Shown piece after piece: positions 43,553-53,360 of a stretch of 64,000 bases of DNA. This DNA is from Pseudarthrobacter sulfonivorans (GTDB taxonomy: Bacteria; Actinomycetota; Actinomycetes; Actinomycetales; Micrococcaceae): contig NZ_JACXBW010000002.1 of assembly GCF_014712225.1 (NCBI RefSeq), positions 186,001 to 250,000 on the forward strand, in the 5' to 3' direction. Every line of letters starts with the position of its first letter. The stretch's first letter is position 1. The notes under the pieces were generated by a model. That model had not been told where the DNA came from, did no database searches, and worked only from the letters and a program-made list of their open reading frames with translations. Made by a program: the position numbers and the translations under genes.

Positions 43553-44254
43553 GGCACCCCCTTCGCAGTCAAGGACAAGGTTCCGGGCTGATCGATGGCT
43601 GGGGTAGAGCACCTTAGAACTTCGCCACCTCTATCGGAGTCTCAGGGAGCGGAGTCACGCCGCGGCCGAGGGCGGTGGGCTCGGCGCATCACTTTGGCTC
43701 CACTTTCTGTGGGCGGTAGCAACTTTGCAAGGGCAGGCAACCATTACTCGCGATGTCTTCAGCCGCCACCCTCTCCGGCCATCAGCTGATGGCATTGCAG
43801 GCGTCAGGGGGGAGGATGCCCTGTCCCACAGGACCGTTGCAGTCGTCTCTGTCGACGGACGGGACAACTACGCCGCCTTTAAAAGCGCCGTGCACACCGC
43901 CGCCCAAGGGGGTCAGCGGCCAAATTGTCATACCCGACCCCAATAATCAACAGTGTGAGGCGGCTACCGAGTCTTCAAAGACCAAAACCGGACTTCGTGG
44001 AGGATGGAGGCTAGTGACCTGAACGCGAATCTTTGGACATGTGTAAAATTCTCTTCTCGGGACCCGAGACCCTCTTTGGAGCCATCGGAAAAAGCCCGCG
44101 GGGCATTCCAGCGCTCTGGCGTACGCATCGTTGCGGCGAGATCGGCACGGTTGCCCCTTGATTCATGCGGCATGATTAGGTACCTGACTTTTCGCGTGAC
44201 GACGCTGCCCAGACATCGGGGCTCGGGCCTGAAACAGGCCGCCTGGACATCAGA
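43553..44254. other. Intergenic stretch, possibly with a degraded beta-helix gene
   Basis: Around 43835-43930 the plus strand reads TVAVVSVDGRDNYAAFKSAV and HTAAQGG, reminiscent of the start of pectate-lyase-3 type beta-helix proteins (D-YAAFK-AV-TAA-GG). The match is short and frame-disturbed. The remainder up to the methyltransferase shows nothing recognisable. Confidence 0.3.
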
Positions 44255-44281
44255 GTGATGTCCGTCCACAATGGAGGAATG

Positions 44282-45667
44282 ATGAAGTACGTTGACCTGT
44301 TTTCCGGCTGTGGGGGTTTATCTCTTGGAATCGAGCGGGCCGGAGGTGAGCTCCTTCTGGCAGTGGAAAAATCCGATATGGCAGCGCGAACTTTTTACCA
44401 TAACTTCCGTGAGCCTATGTCCGACATCCGGCGTTGGGAAGCCTATGTAGACCAACCACTCGAGCTGCAGGCCAAGCGCGGGGTGGCCGTTTCCGAGCTG
44501 AATGGCATATTGGAGAACGAAGGCCTTATGGAGTTCTTCGCCGCAGAAGAATTGGATCTGGTCGTTGGAGGACCTCCCTGCCAAGGCTTCTCGCTGGCAG
44601 GGCGCCGAAACCCAGAGGACATACGCAACAAACTCCCCTGGGAATACCTTTCGTTCGTTGAACGGACCCGACCCAAGGCCGTCGTTATCGAAAACGTCGT
44701 TGGCATGAGCCACCGTTTCTCGAGCGATGAAGACTCGGCGTTCAGTCAGCTTCAGCAGGCATTGAGAGAGACCACACCCGGTTACGAGGTTCAGGGCGTG
44801 GCGGTTAACGCCGTCCATTATGGGGCACCCCAGAATCGCCCACGATTGATGATTATTGGACTACGCCAGGATGTGGCTGACAGGATGTCGATACGGTCGA
44901 CCGGATCACTCTGGCGATCTTCTTTCCTGTGTTCGCCTGAGGCAGCAACCAAGCCTCCGCTTGCACCGGCGCCCATTGTCGATAAATCGAATGCGCCGAC
45001 CATTGCGGACGCCATCGCCGACCTGCAATCGGTCCTGCCTCAAGTGAACACCGAAAGGTCACGCATCTTCAGGGAACAGGTTCGGGCTAAGACGCTGTGG
45101 GGACTGCCCCCGGCTCCTCCCAGCCAGGACCATCCGGGCAACCAAAGCCCGCGAAAACATGCGGTACGCACGCAAGATCGATTCCGCCTATACCAGTGGA
45201 TGCGCGACAACTCTGTACCTCCCCGGATACTGTCAGACATCGCACGCGGCCTTTCAACCGATGAAGTCATAAAAATAGTCCGAGGTAAGAACTACCCTGC
45301 GGTAGCACCGGACGGAACGGTAATAGCCAGAGACGAGGCCGGAATGTCACGAGAATTATCGCGTCTGTCCACGAAAAAACACTCCCAAAAAGCGCTTCAT
45401 TGGGATGCTCAGGCTCCCACAGTCGTCACATTGCCGGACGACTACGTTCACCCGAGCGTCCCGAGAATCTTTACCGTCCGCGAGCTGGCACGGTTTCAGG
45501 GCTTCCCCGATGACTTCGAGTTTCAGGGTAAAGAAACGACTGGTTCCACCCGCAGGAGGTTCGAAGTACCGCAGTACTCACAAGTCGGAAATGCTGTCTC
45601 CCCGTTTTTGTCCCATGCCGTGGGTAAAATGATCGCGGGAATACTGGGAGCGGATGGGCGAAACTAG
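44282..45667 (+). CDS. DNA (cytosine-5)-methyltransferase of a type II restriction-modification system
   Basis: 461 aa from the ATG at 44282, where family members begin (MKYVDLFSGCGGLSLGIERA). GGAGGA is close upstream, so ATG 44279 is equally possible, and the frame is open to 44255. The motifs are in order: I DLFSGCGGLSLG, IV VVGGPPCQGFSLAGRR with catalytic Cys, VI VIENVVGM, VIII QNRPRLMIIGL, a target recognition region, IX HWDAQAPTVV, X QYSQVGNAVSP. It methylates cytosine in the sequence cut by the adjacent endonuclease and so protects the host. It ends 3-12 bases before the endonuclease start, depending on the start codon. Confidence 0.92.
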   Translation: MKYVDLFSGCGGLSLGIERAGGELLLAVEKSDMAARTFYHNFREPMSDIRRWEAYVDQPLELQAKRGVAVSELNGILENEGLMEFFAAEELDLVVGGPPCQGFSLAGRRNPEDIRNKLPWEYLSFVERTRPKAVVIENVVGMSHRFSSDEDSAFSQLQQALRETTPGYEVQGVAVNAVHYGAPQNRPRLMIIGLRQDVADRMSIRSTGSLWRSSFLCSPEAATKPPLAPAPIVDKSNAPTIADAIADLQSVLPQVNTERSRIFREQVRAKTLWGLPPAPPSQDHPGNQSPRKHAVRTQDRFRLYQWMRDNSVPPRILSDIARGLSTDEVIKIVRGKNYPAVAPDGTVIARDEAGMSRELSRLSTKKHSQKALHWDAQAPTVVTLPDDYVHPSVPRIFTVRELARFQGFPDDFEFQGKETTGSTRRRFEVPQYSQVGNAVSPFLSHAVGKMIAGILGADGRN

Positions 45668-45679
45668 CAATTGGGGAAT

Positions 45680-46843
45680 ATGCAAGCGATGGAGCTCTAT
45701 TCACAGCAGGAAATTCTCAACATGGGCTTACTGGAAAGAGCGGGAGTAGAGTTCGGCACCTTTCGACCGTCTCGGACGGGTTTGGAAAAGTTCATCTTGG
45801 ACGCAACAATTCCGTTCCGGCTCTTCCTTCAGGAGGCCGGCGCCCATCAATTCGACCTCCAGCGACCTGGCAGCGAGAACAAGCAGAAGATTCCAGCCGT
45901 CCTAATCGACTGGACAGGCCATGCCGTGGAATCCACTGCATCCTTGTACCGTCCCCACACGAAACGAGGGGATCCACGCATGTGGTTCGGGGCCCTGCCA
46001 ACGATTGCCGAACCGGGTGACCTCATCGTTTGCCTCTGGCATGCAGGGAAACTCTGGATTACCAACGGCTCGCGCGCGGATGCCAGGCTGATGCTGGCTC
46101 GCGCCGGAATCCCAGACGTCAAGGCGGAGGCACCCGAATCCGACCCCAGCGTTCTGGAGGATCTCCTCTCGCGGTTGCGGACAATCTCCGCAAAGGGATT
46201 TATTCCAGCGCCAGTCAACGGGCCAACAGCTGTCGGCAGACTCCTCGAGTCGGAGCTCGGCATCAAAATGAATTCATCAAAAGAAGCGGACTTTCGCGGC
46301 ATAGAGCTAAAGTCCGCGAGGTCCGGTGGTCGAAGGGCAACGATGTTCGCCCAGATCCCGGACTGGAATCATAGCCTTTACTCCGGATCAGGGGAGCTAC
46401 TCGATGCCTTCGGATACGACACGCCGGACGGTCGTGCTCTCTCGTGCACGGTAAGCGCCCGGAAAGCCAACCCGCAGGGCTTATACCTCCAGATAGACCG
46501 TGATGCGGATCTCCTTCGCGTCCGGGAGAACGAACTCGACCCCCACGAGGTGGTCCTGTGGAGGTTGGAAACGCTAAGGAACCGCATCGCCCATAAGCAT
46601 GCCGAAACATTATGGATTGAGGCCGCCGTGCGCCAAGTGCAGGACAAAGAATACTTGTTTTTCCGGGCCGCTCGCCACACGCGAAACCCACATCCAGATG
46701 CGCTGACCCCCCTCCTGCGGAAGGGGGCCATAACCATGGATCTACTCATCCGAGAAGATGGCGACCACGGCTATCTGTTCAAGGTTGCACTTGGCGAGTT
46801 GGAGTCCCTGTTCGGCTACTCCAAACGCTACCTCCTGTCATGA
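45680..46843 (+). CDS. MvaI/BcnI-family type II restriction endonuclease
   Basis: 387 aa from the ATG at 45680 (GGGGA lies very close; ATG 45689 has better spacing). The C-terminal catalytic region KEADFRGIELKSARSGGRRA gives the E-x-K pair, with KMNSSKEADFRG as in MvaI and BcnI, and QIPDWNHS just after. MvaI/BcnI enzymes cut CCWGG or CCSGG as monomers nicking each strand, so a CC-N-GG type target is likely here, in line with the presence of vsr. The N-terminal 190 residues (GAGVEFGTFRPSRTGLEKFI region) are longer than in MvaI and resemble multi-domain members of the family. It is translated directly after the methyltransferase. Confidence 0.85.
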   Translation: MQAMELYSQQEILNMGLLERAGVEFGTFRPSRTGLEKFILDATIPFRLFLQEAGAHQFDLQRPGSENKQKIPAVLIDWTGHAVESTASLYRPHTKRGDPRMWFGALPTIAEPGDLIVCLWHAGKLWITNGSRADARLMLARAGIPDVKAEAPESDPSVLEDLLSRLRTISAKGFIPAPVNGPTAVGRLLESELGIKMNSSKEADFRGIELKSARSGGRRATMFAQIPDWNHSLYSGSGELLDAFGYDTPDGRALSCTVSARKANPQGLYLQIDRDADLLRVRENELDPHEVVLWRLETLRNRIAHKHAETLWIEAAVRQVQDKEYLFFRAARHTRNPHPDALTPLLRKGAITMDLLIREDGDHGYLFKVALGELESLFGYSKRYLLS

Positions 46844-47044
46844 CACCGTCCTGGGCAGTTACGGCTGTGCAGAGACCTCGATTTTTTCCTTCCAGTGCCT
46901 GATCCCAACAGTCAGCGGAAGGTCCAGTTGCCTGACCTGAAAATGACGGGTAAGGATGCACCTGCTTGATTCGGTGACAGCAGTGATCGCACCGTCGTAG
47001 TACGGCGGTGGGCGTGGGTGATACCGTCTAGGTTCTCGGGGCGG

Positions 47045-47260
47045 TGGGTATGAGTTGAACGTCGTAGCCAAGTTGGTCGAGTTAGCTGACGGCGTGGCGC
47101 TCGGTTGTCCTGCGGTGGGTTCGCTGCACGTGGTCGGAAACTACGTCTTCGAGCACTGTGCCTGTACTGAGCATGTTCCAGATGGGGACGATCACGGAAT
47201 GCTCGATTGCCAACAATGCCCTCATCGGCCCTCTGTGTGATGTCAGCCGCTTGTAAATTG
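47045..47260 (-). mobile_element. IS110-family transposase, C-terminal fragment
   Basis: The minus strand reads KRLTSHRGPMRALLAIEHSV, IVPIWNMLSTGTVLEDVVSD and, after an in-frame TAA, LDQLGYDVQL. This is the end of the IS110 transposase_20 region (RRG-KRA--A--HS-L---W-ML). The N-terminal DEDD catalytic domain is missing. Confidence 0.6.
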
Positions 47261-47509
47261 ATTACCACAACGTGCCGTTGGTTCTGACTGCTGCCATGGC
47301 GGCTATGCCAACTGCGCCTTTCAGGTGGGTGTTTCCAGGGCGTACCTGGCTGGATTTGAATTGCCGGCGGATTCATTGTGTCTGGGGCAAACTCCTGCCC
47401 ACGATGCAAGGTGAGCAGCGGTCGGGAACTGGGCCATGTCGGCCCCGGTTCATCAATTGTCGTGAGCAGGTCGATACACCAGGCCAGAGGGGCCATCACG
47501 GAATCTGGC

Positions 47510-47662
47510 GTAGTCGCGGTGCCAACCGGTCAGCTCAACCAGCTCGTTCAGGATCCGGGTCTTCTCTGCACTATCCGCGCCCTTGTAAGCGAGGGCTTTC
47601 TTCTTTGTCACAGCCTGCCGCTGAATCATCGTGAGCTTCATAAAAACGAGCATGGCCCGCAT
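47510..47662 (-). mobile_element. Transposase N-terminal fragment
   Basis: The minus strand from about 47641 encodes [20 protein letters not shown] and [20 protein letters not shown] then RDYARF, the opening of an integrase-type transposase seen in actinobacterial IS elements. It loses homology at about 47510. The exact IS family is uncertain. Confidence 0.45.
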
Positions 47663-47688
47663 CCGCTTCCACCATGTAGAGCCACGCC

Positions 47689-47741
47689 GCTACGCGGAGG
47701 TTTTCAAATGAGGCATCGTATCCGGCTACGCGGAGGTTTTC
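47689..47741. repeat. Pair of 17-bp direct repeats
   Basis: GCTACGCGGAGGTTTTC occurs at 47689-47705 and 47725-47741, 36 bases apart. It lies in a gene-free stretch (47663-48052) between IS debris and the 701-aa gene. It could be a residual insertion or attachment feature; nothing else is recognised there. Confidence 0.5.
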
Positions 47742-48052
47742 TATGAGTCAACGCCGAAGGTTGACGCGAGGAAATTCCACTGATAGGTTCCTAGATTACA
47801 TGAATGGTACTTCGCGGAATGCGGGGATCGACCAGGTCAGTACTCGAAAGCGCACCCACTGATTTATTTGGGTGGCTCGTTGAGGTGACCGAACGCCGAC
47901 CGCGACGTACTTCTTCCCATGTGCTCCATGACACTTATATGGGTGTCCGAGCCAATATGGGTTACTCGCCTCGGCGGGCTACCCAGAACCCGGAAACCAA
48001 AGGGTTTTCGGCGGGATCACAAATCCCGAGCTAGCCCAGAGAGGCTTTTTTC

Positions 48053-50158
48053 ATGTCTGAGAAGAACCGCGCCGCGACAGTCGCACACCACCTCCAGCAG
48101 AGCAAGGAAGACACGCAGTTCGCGACGCCCTACCAGCTGGTGAGTTCCACCCTGCGGGCCCAGAACTCCAAAGCCCGGGCCACCGCCGTGGACCTCCTCA
48201 TGAGCGAGTTTGGCCTCCAGACGTTCGATGCCGAAACGGTCGCCCGTTCGGTGGCGGACCTCAGCCAGCTCAAGGATGCTGCCCGGAACCCACAGAGTCG
48301 CCGCTACGGCCAGTTTGAAATTACCTTTATCGAAGTCGACGTGGTCACGTGGAGGATCCTTCCCTCGATCGAGAACATTCGGTTTGAAGGTGACCGCGCT
48401 TGGAAGGCCGGCAAGGCCCTCCGATACGTGACCCCTATGTCTGGCCAGCCTGTCCTCGGCCTCAAATCCGGGGACCCTGACTTCGTCGTTCGTTCTCTGC
48501 GCGACCAGACCAGGACGATCTGGGAAAAGAACCCCCACTCGCGGTCGATTCCCATGCGCGGAATCGAAACCCCGGGACTTCTCTCAATAACGAGGCTTGC
48601 CCTGGGGGACAACGACAAGATCGGTATCCTTGACGCAACCGACGGATTCAGCAGGACCGTAGGCGCACAACGCGGATCGGGGATCGACGTCGACGAGGTC
48701 CTATTCGATCTTCAGCGCGACGCCACCGAGAACAAGTTGCGGCTCGAGCTCATTGAGCTTAGGGACTCGGGCGAAGCCGACGTGGACAGCGAGGCCGGCG
48801 AGGTCGCGGCGGCGCGCCTCCGGTCAAGTGTCATGCCTCGGGCCCAGATCATTGTCGGATACCGCAAGATTGGTATCGGGCACGATGTCCAGCCGCCCTT
48901 CGACGAAGTCCGCCGGTCCCTCGTAGGCCACATCCACCTCGAGCCCCCCTTGACGTTTCTGGATACAACGACAAACGCGTTGAAATCCCGAATCGCCCTC
49001 GAAGCCGTGCACACCGAGAACATGCTGCCCGCCGTATCGGGCATTGGTGCGGACAAGCTGCTCAACATCCTTCGGGGTGAAGCCGAAACTGACGTCGCGG
49101 ACGGACTCCTGCCCAATTCCCTCGGCGGCCTCCACCCTGACGAGATCCTCCTTCTGGCCACCGAAGCGCTTGTCGCGCCCGCGGACCCTAAGCGAGTCAG
49201 GGCCGTCAACGCAGCTATCCTTTCCCTTACCGGTAAGAAACCTCTCAAATCGGAACGAGCGGCCCTCGCGGCGGATACCGCAATGCGGGTGAGTCGGCTT
49301 TCTCTGAGTCTGGAGCTGGACACTGCCTTTAAAGGGCGTCGGTCGACCATCCAGAGGGTTCTGGCCGCTTCCACGCTCAAGACAGCACGCCTTACCCGCC
49401 GTCCGGTCTTGGAAATTCGGGATGAAGCCATCCGAAAATTGAGGGCGCAGAGTGCCAACCTCGAGGATGTCAGCACGGAGGTGTCGCCCGATGCGGCCGA
49501 GCTTGGCGTACTAGGATTGTATTGTCTGGTTGAGGGCGTCATGAGCCTCAAGGACGGCCAGGGACAGCCCCTGCTGATCAGGTCGAACTCACGGATCAAC
49601 GGCGAGTACATGCCTGAACCACAGCAGATCATCGAAAAGATGGTCTCCACGGAACCGGGGTTGCAGCAGCTCGCCCAGGCGATCCTCGACGCCCGGGGCA
49701 ATCGTGCCCCGCGCCGTCTTCTGGACGGCGAAATCGCCGGAACCAAGGCCGGCGAAGACTGGAAACTGCTGGAGACGGATGACCTGTACCGGTACAAGCT
49801 CACCAATTGGTCGGGGAAGATCGATCCCTCGTCAGATCCGTACGTGGCCAGGGACATCTACCGGCGACAGCTTGTCGAAGGGGTTGCCGCGCTGAGGAAC
49901 ATCGCAGACAACCTGAAGCGAATTGAGTCCCCCAACAGCCGTACACTCATCGACGTAGAGGGCCTTGCCCTGGACTCGGAATGGAAGGTCCTGGACGACC
50001 TCGCTTACGAGTTGCGCACTTGGAGCCGCACCGCCGCGCAGGCCGGACCAATCGTCCAACCAGCCGCCGAACCCGGTGAAGACGGGCCTGAACACGAGGA
50101 CGACAGTTTCTCTGACGAGGACGATCTCCTCGACGAGGATGCCCTGTTCCGTTCCTAG
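48053..50158 (+). CDS. Large protein of unknown function with acidic C-terminal tail
   Basis: 701 aa, intact, with AGAGAGGC upstream of the ATG. No family is recognised. The first 220 residues are alpha/beta-like, with IGILDATDGFSRTVGAQRGS faintly recalling the D-G-QR motif of ParB/DGQHR-type proteins. The middle is helical with repeated charged segments (SERAALAADTAMRVSRLSLS, LKTARLTRRPVLEIRDEAIR). The end is strongly acidic (EDDSFSDEDDLLDEDALF). There is no signal peptide or membrane segment. It follows the restriction-modification genes and transposase debris, so an accessory role is likely but unproven. The G/C-rich codon use resembles the host, unlike several other accessory genes here. 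Confidence 0.6.
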   Translation: MSEKNRAATVAHHLQQSKEDTQFATPYQLVSSTLRAQNSKARATAVDLLMSEFGLQTFDAETVARSVADLSQLKDAARNPQSRRYGQFEITFIEVDVVTWRILPSIENIRFEGDRAWKAGKALRYVTPMSGQPVLGLKSGDPDFVVRSLRDQTRTIWEKNPHSRSIPMRGIETPGLLSITRLALGDNDKIGILDATDGFSRTVGAQRGSGIDVDEVLFDLQRDATENKLRLELIELRDSGEADVDSEAGEVAAARLRSSVMPRAQIIVGYRKIGIGHDVQPPFDEVRRSLVGHIHLEPPLTFLDTTTNALKSRIALEAVHTENMLPAVSGIGADKLLNILRGEAETDVADGLLPNSLGGLHPDEILLLATEALVAPADPKRVRAVNAAILSLTGKKPLKSERAALAADTAMRVSRLSLSLELDTAFKGRRSTIQRVLAASTLKTARLTRRPVLEIRDEAIRKLRAQSANLEDVSTEVSPDAAELGVLGLYCLVEGVMSLKDGQGQPLLIRSNSRINGEYMPEPQQIIEKMVSTEPGLQQLAQAILDARGNRAPRRLLDGEIAGTKAGEDWKLLETDDLYRYKLTNWSGKIDPSSDPYVARDIYRRQLVEGVAALRNIADNLKRIESPNSRTLIDVEGLALDSEWKVLDDLAYELRTWSRTAAQAGPIVQPAAEPGEDGPEHEDDSFSDEDDLLDEDALFRS

Positions 50159-50696
50159 CCAATCTCGAGTGGGTTCCCTGGTTCCGCGATCTGGGAACCC
50201 ACTCTTTCCTCCTCGAGACACAAACGCCAAATCCGAACATGACATGAGCGAAGACAGCGAAGGCGTCTTGTTCCGGTCCCAAAAAAGCGTGTCCCATTCC
50301 GTGCAGATCCCTGACGGCCGGCACTGACGGCCGCGGTGTCTCCCCTGAGCGACCGGAGTCTGGCCATCGCCCCCTTCACCTCGTATCGAACAAGGCCACC
50401 GCACAAGAATCCTCAAGTTCTTCACCAGCGAGGAACAGGCCAAAAAGCGCCTCGAGCTCTGATCCCACTCACGCGGGCACGCCACCTCTTCAAGGATCCC
50501 GCCCTCGTCGCCAAGCGCCCGTTCTTCCCCAGTCTGCTCACCTCGCTGAACGAAGCCCAGCCGCGTCGAAGTCCTGATTTCCAGCTGTCCGCTGGCCAAC
50601 CTCCGGCGCGGGGACAGCCGTGCGAAGGGAGCGTCCGGCCAGACCGGACGCGGCCTTCGTGGTTGTGAATCGGCAAACAGGTTCAAAGCACCCGAT
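50159..50696. other. Gene-poor stretch with a degraded small ORF
   Basis: A 27-codon frame starts at ATG 50244 (MSEDSEGVLFRSQKSVSHSV) and stops at 50327. In another frame, RILKFFTSEEQAKKRLEL ends at a TGA near 50460 and reads like a genuine protein C-terminus. Together they may be remains of one small gene downstream of the 701-aa gene. An imperfect inverted repeat GGAGCGTCCGGCCAGACCGG lies near 50630-50652. Confidence 0.35.
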
Positions 50697-52109
50697 TCAG
50701 TCGATGAACACCGGCTCCTTGGCACCATCCGAAGACTCGATAACGGGCGCAACCTTCCCCGAACGGTGGTGAATCCAGTTCGCCACCGCCAGAAGCGCCA
50801 CGAGTCCGAAGGTGCTCAGGAGCTGGGGACGGGAATCCTCGCCGATGAAGCCCACCGTGAAGATCGCCGCGAGGATGACAAGACCAAACACCGTTAGCCA
50901 CGGGAAGCCGGGCATCCGCAGGGGTAGCTCCGTCCCGTCGCGGTCGGCGAGGAGGCGCAGCGCGAGCTGGGCGAGGAGTGCGGACGTCCATACCAACAGG
51001 CACGTCGAACCCACGATGTTGAGCAGGACGGGAAGGACCTTCTCGGGGAAGGCCAACTCCAGCACCACCGTGACAACGCCGAAGGCGACGCTGGCCAGGA
51101 CCGCGACCACCGGAACCCGGGCCTTGGACACGGAAGCGAGCAGGCGCGGCGCTTCACCGCGCTCCGCCAAGGAGAACGCCATCCGCGAGGCGCCGTACAG
51201 GTTGGCGTTGAGGGCGGAGAGCAGTGCTGCGACGGCTACCAGGGTGATGGCGGTGGCTGCGCCGGGCATGCCGGCGGCGTCCAGCACCGCGGCGAACGGG
51301 CTCTTCAGTCCCGCCGAACCCACGGGAACCACGGCGGCGATCACGAAGATAGCGCCGATGTAGAAGACCAGGATGCGCCACAGCACGGTCCGGACTGCCT
51401 TCTTCACGCTGCGGGCCGGCTCTGCGGTCTCGGCTGCCGCCACGGAGACGATCTCGGTGCCGCCGAACGCGAACGCCACCACGAAGAGAGCCGTGGCAAT
51501 GCCGGCGAAACCGCTGGGTGCGAAGCCGGCGCCGGTGAAGTTGGACAGGCCCGGCGACTGCACGCCCGGCAGCCAGCCGAACAGCAGGGCGGCACCCACC
51601 AGCAGGAAACCGACGATTGCGGCCACCTTGAGCAGCGCGAACCAGAACTCGAACTCGCCGAAGTTCTTCACACTGGTGAGGTTCACGGCGGTGAGCACCA
51701 CGATGAACACAAAGGCCATCAGCCACACCGGCAGGGCCGGGAGGATGGTGGCCAGCAGGCCTGCCGCACCGAGGGCTTCGGCCGCGATGACCACCACGAG
51801 CTGCAGCCACCAGAGCCAGCCCACGGTGGCACCGGCCACCGGCCCGTAGGCCTTGGCGGTATAAACGGAGAAGGCGCCGCTGTCCGGATTGGCGGCGGCC
51901 ATCTCGCCGAGGGCCCACATCACCAGGATGATGAGGGTGCCGGCCACGAGGTAGGAGATCAGCACCGCCGGGCCCGCGGCCTGGATGCCGGCGCCGGAGC
52001 CGATGAAGAGGCCCGCGCCGATGGCGCTTCCGAGCCCCATCATGGTGAGCTGGCGGGGTTTGAGTGCGGCGCCAAGTGGGCGGGCAGACGTCTTTGTCTG
52101 TTGTTCCAT
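50697..52109 (-). CDS. APC-family amino acid permease
   Basis: 470 aa with about 12 hydrophobic segments. The N-terminus RQLTMMGLGSAIGAGLFIGS with GPAVLISYLVAG is the APC/AAT signature (G-G-IG-GLF-G), and FGGTEIVSVAAAETAEPAR is the conserved loop of the GABA/aromatic amino acid permease group. It should import amino acids by proton symport at the inner membrane. It lies downstream of an aminotransferase on the same strand (54-base gap) and near an Lrp-type regulator and a TPP-dependent decarboxylase, which suggests uptake of an aromatic or branched amino acid for catabolism. Confidence 0.85.
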   Translation of the reverse strand: MEQQTKTSARPLGAALKPRQLTMMGLGSAIGAGLFIGSGAGIQAAGPAVLISYLVAGTLIILVMWALGEMAAANPDSGAFSVYTAKAYGPVAGATVGWLWWLQLVVVIAAEALGAAGLLATILPALPVWLMAFVFIVVLTAVNLTSVKNFGEFEFWFALLKVAAIVGFLLVGAALLFGWLPGVQSPGLSNFTGAGFAPSGFAGIATALFVVAFAFGGTEIVSVAAAETAEPARSVKKAVRTVLWRILVFYIGAIFVIAAVVPVGSAGLKSPFAAVLDAAGMPGAATAITLVAVAALLSALNANLYGASRMAFSLAERGEAPRLLASVSKARVPVVAVLASVAFGVVTVVLELAFPEKVLPVLLNIVGSTCLLVWTSALLAQLALRLLADRDGTELPLRMPGFPWLTVFGLVILAAIFTVGFIGEDSRPQLLSTFGLVALLAVANWIHHRSGKVAPVIESSDGAKEPVFID

Positions 52110-52163
52110 GAGGATTCCTCTGGTTGTAGGTGGAACGGATTGGGGTTGAGGGTCAGTCGGTTG

Positions 52164-53261
52164 TCAGGCTGCGTGGGCTTCCAAAACCCTGAGCACGCGG
52201 TCGTTGGAGGCGGGGCCGGCAACGGTTATCCGCACGCCGTCGCCCGGGTAAGCCCGGACCATGATGCCCGCGTGGTCAAAGGCATCCACCAGACTCGCCA
52301 TGAGCTGGTCGTCGGCACGGATCCACAGGAAGTTGCCCTGACTCACCTGCAGTTTCCAGCCCTGGGCTTCCAGCTGCGCGGCCATCCGGGCACGCTCACG
52401 TTTGACGGCGGCGACGCGGGCTTCCATCTCCGCCCCGGCGTCCAGCGATGCGACGGCCGCCTTTTGGGCCAGCGCGCTCACGGAGAAGGGAAGGGCTGTC
52501 CGGCGCAATCCCTCAGCAATGTCCGGCGCCGCCACGGCGTATCCCACGCGCAGGCCGGCGAGCCCGTAGGCCTTCGAGAAGGTGCGCAGGATGCAGACGT
52601 TCGGGTACTGACGGTAGAGCGCCAGGGAATCGGGGCCGCTGCCCGCTTCAGCGTATTCCACGTAGGCCTCGTCGATCACCACGAGGATGTCGGAACGGAC
52701 CGCACGCAGGAAGGCCTCGATGCGCTCATGGCTGATCGGCACGCCGGTGGGATTGTTGGGGGTGCAGAGCAGGATCACCTTCGTGCGGGCAGTGACGGCC
52801 GCGGCCATGGCCTCGAGGTCGTGGCCCTCAGCGTCGTCCAGCGGGATGCGGACCGGCCGGGCCCCTGCCAGCTCAACCAGGATGGGATAGGCCTCGAAGG
52901 AGCGCCACGCGAAGATCACCTCATCCCCGGCGTCGCACAGGCCGGTGATGATCTGCTGGAGGACGCCGACGCTGCCGGGTCCCAACGCCACCTCTCCGGC
53001 CGTGACGCCGAGGTGGCGGGCAAGCCGTTCACGGAGTTCGACGGCGGCACTGTCGGGGTAACGGTTCATGGAACCGGCCGCCGCGGCCACCGCAGCCGCA
53101 GCAGCGGGCAGGGGCTCGTAGTGGCTTTCGTTGCTGGCCAGGGCTGCGATGTCCAGGCCGGCGCTGCGCCGGCCCGGGACGTAGGGCGGAAGTCCGGCCA
53201 CCGCGCCACGAAGGGTGGGAAGCGCAGCGTCCGGTGCGGTCAGGATCTGATCACGGGTCAT
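52164..53261 (-). CDS. PLP-dependent aminotransferase of the HisC / aromatic type
   Basis: 365 aa from the ATG at 53261. Fold type I class I/II features are clear: NESHYEPLP near the N-terminus, LCTPNNPTGVPIS, VVIDEAYVEYA and the PLP-lysine motif TFSKAYGLAGLRVGYA. Actinobacterial HisC-like enzymes of this length include aromatic amino acid aminotransferases, and no his genes are near. With the permease and the TPP-dependent enzyme it fits an Ehrlich-type route (amino acid to 2-oxo acid to aldehyde). The pathway is inferred. It is divergent from the Lrp regulator. Confidence 0.8.
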   Translation of the reverse strand: MTRDQILTAPDAALPTLRGAVAGLPPYVPGRRSAGLDIAALASNESHYEPLPAAAAAVAAAAGSMNRYPDSAAVELRERLARHLGVTAGEVALGPGSVGVLQQIITGLCDAGDEVIFAWRSFEAYPILVELAGARPVRIPLDDAEGHDLEAMAAAVTARTKVILLCTPNNPTGVPISHERIEAFLRAVRSDILVVIDEAYVEYAEAGSGPDSLALYRQYPNVCILRTFSKAYGLAGLRVGYAVAAPDIAEGLRRTALPFSVSALAQKAAVASLDAGAEMEARVAAVKRERARMAAQLEAQGWKLQVSQGNFLWIRADDQLMASLVDAFDHAGIMVRAYPGDGVRITVAGPASNDRVLRVLEAHAA

Positions 53262-53346
53262 GAGCAACGATCATGATTGTGACCCGGCCCACAATGCAAG
53301 ATACCCTCAACCCATTGGGACTTCTGCTCAACCTCTACTGTCTATG

Positions 53347-53360
53347 GTGAAAATATGACC
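53347..53360. promoter_or_regulatory. Likely Lrp operator at the start of the regulator gene
   Basis: GTGAAAATATGACC spans the regulator start codon (ATG 53355). The same 14 bases occur inverted at 53883-53896, upstream of the TPP-enzyme gene. A shared site at both ends of the regulator gene is what autoregulation plus control of the neighbour would need. It also lies between the regulator and the divergent aminotransferase. Confidence 0.6.

Noticed and set aside
46912..47499. 195-codon minus-strand open frame downstream of the endonuclease
   Set aside because: The recognisable IS110 signal lies in a different frame of the same strand; this frame is an overlapping shadow.
47689..47741. Possible start of a CRISPR-like array (17-bp repeat twice)
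   Set aside because: Only two units, no further repeats and no cas genes.
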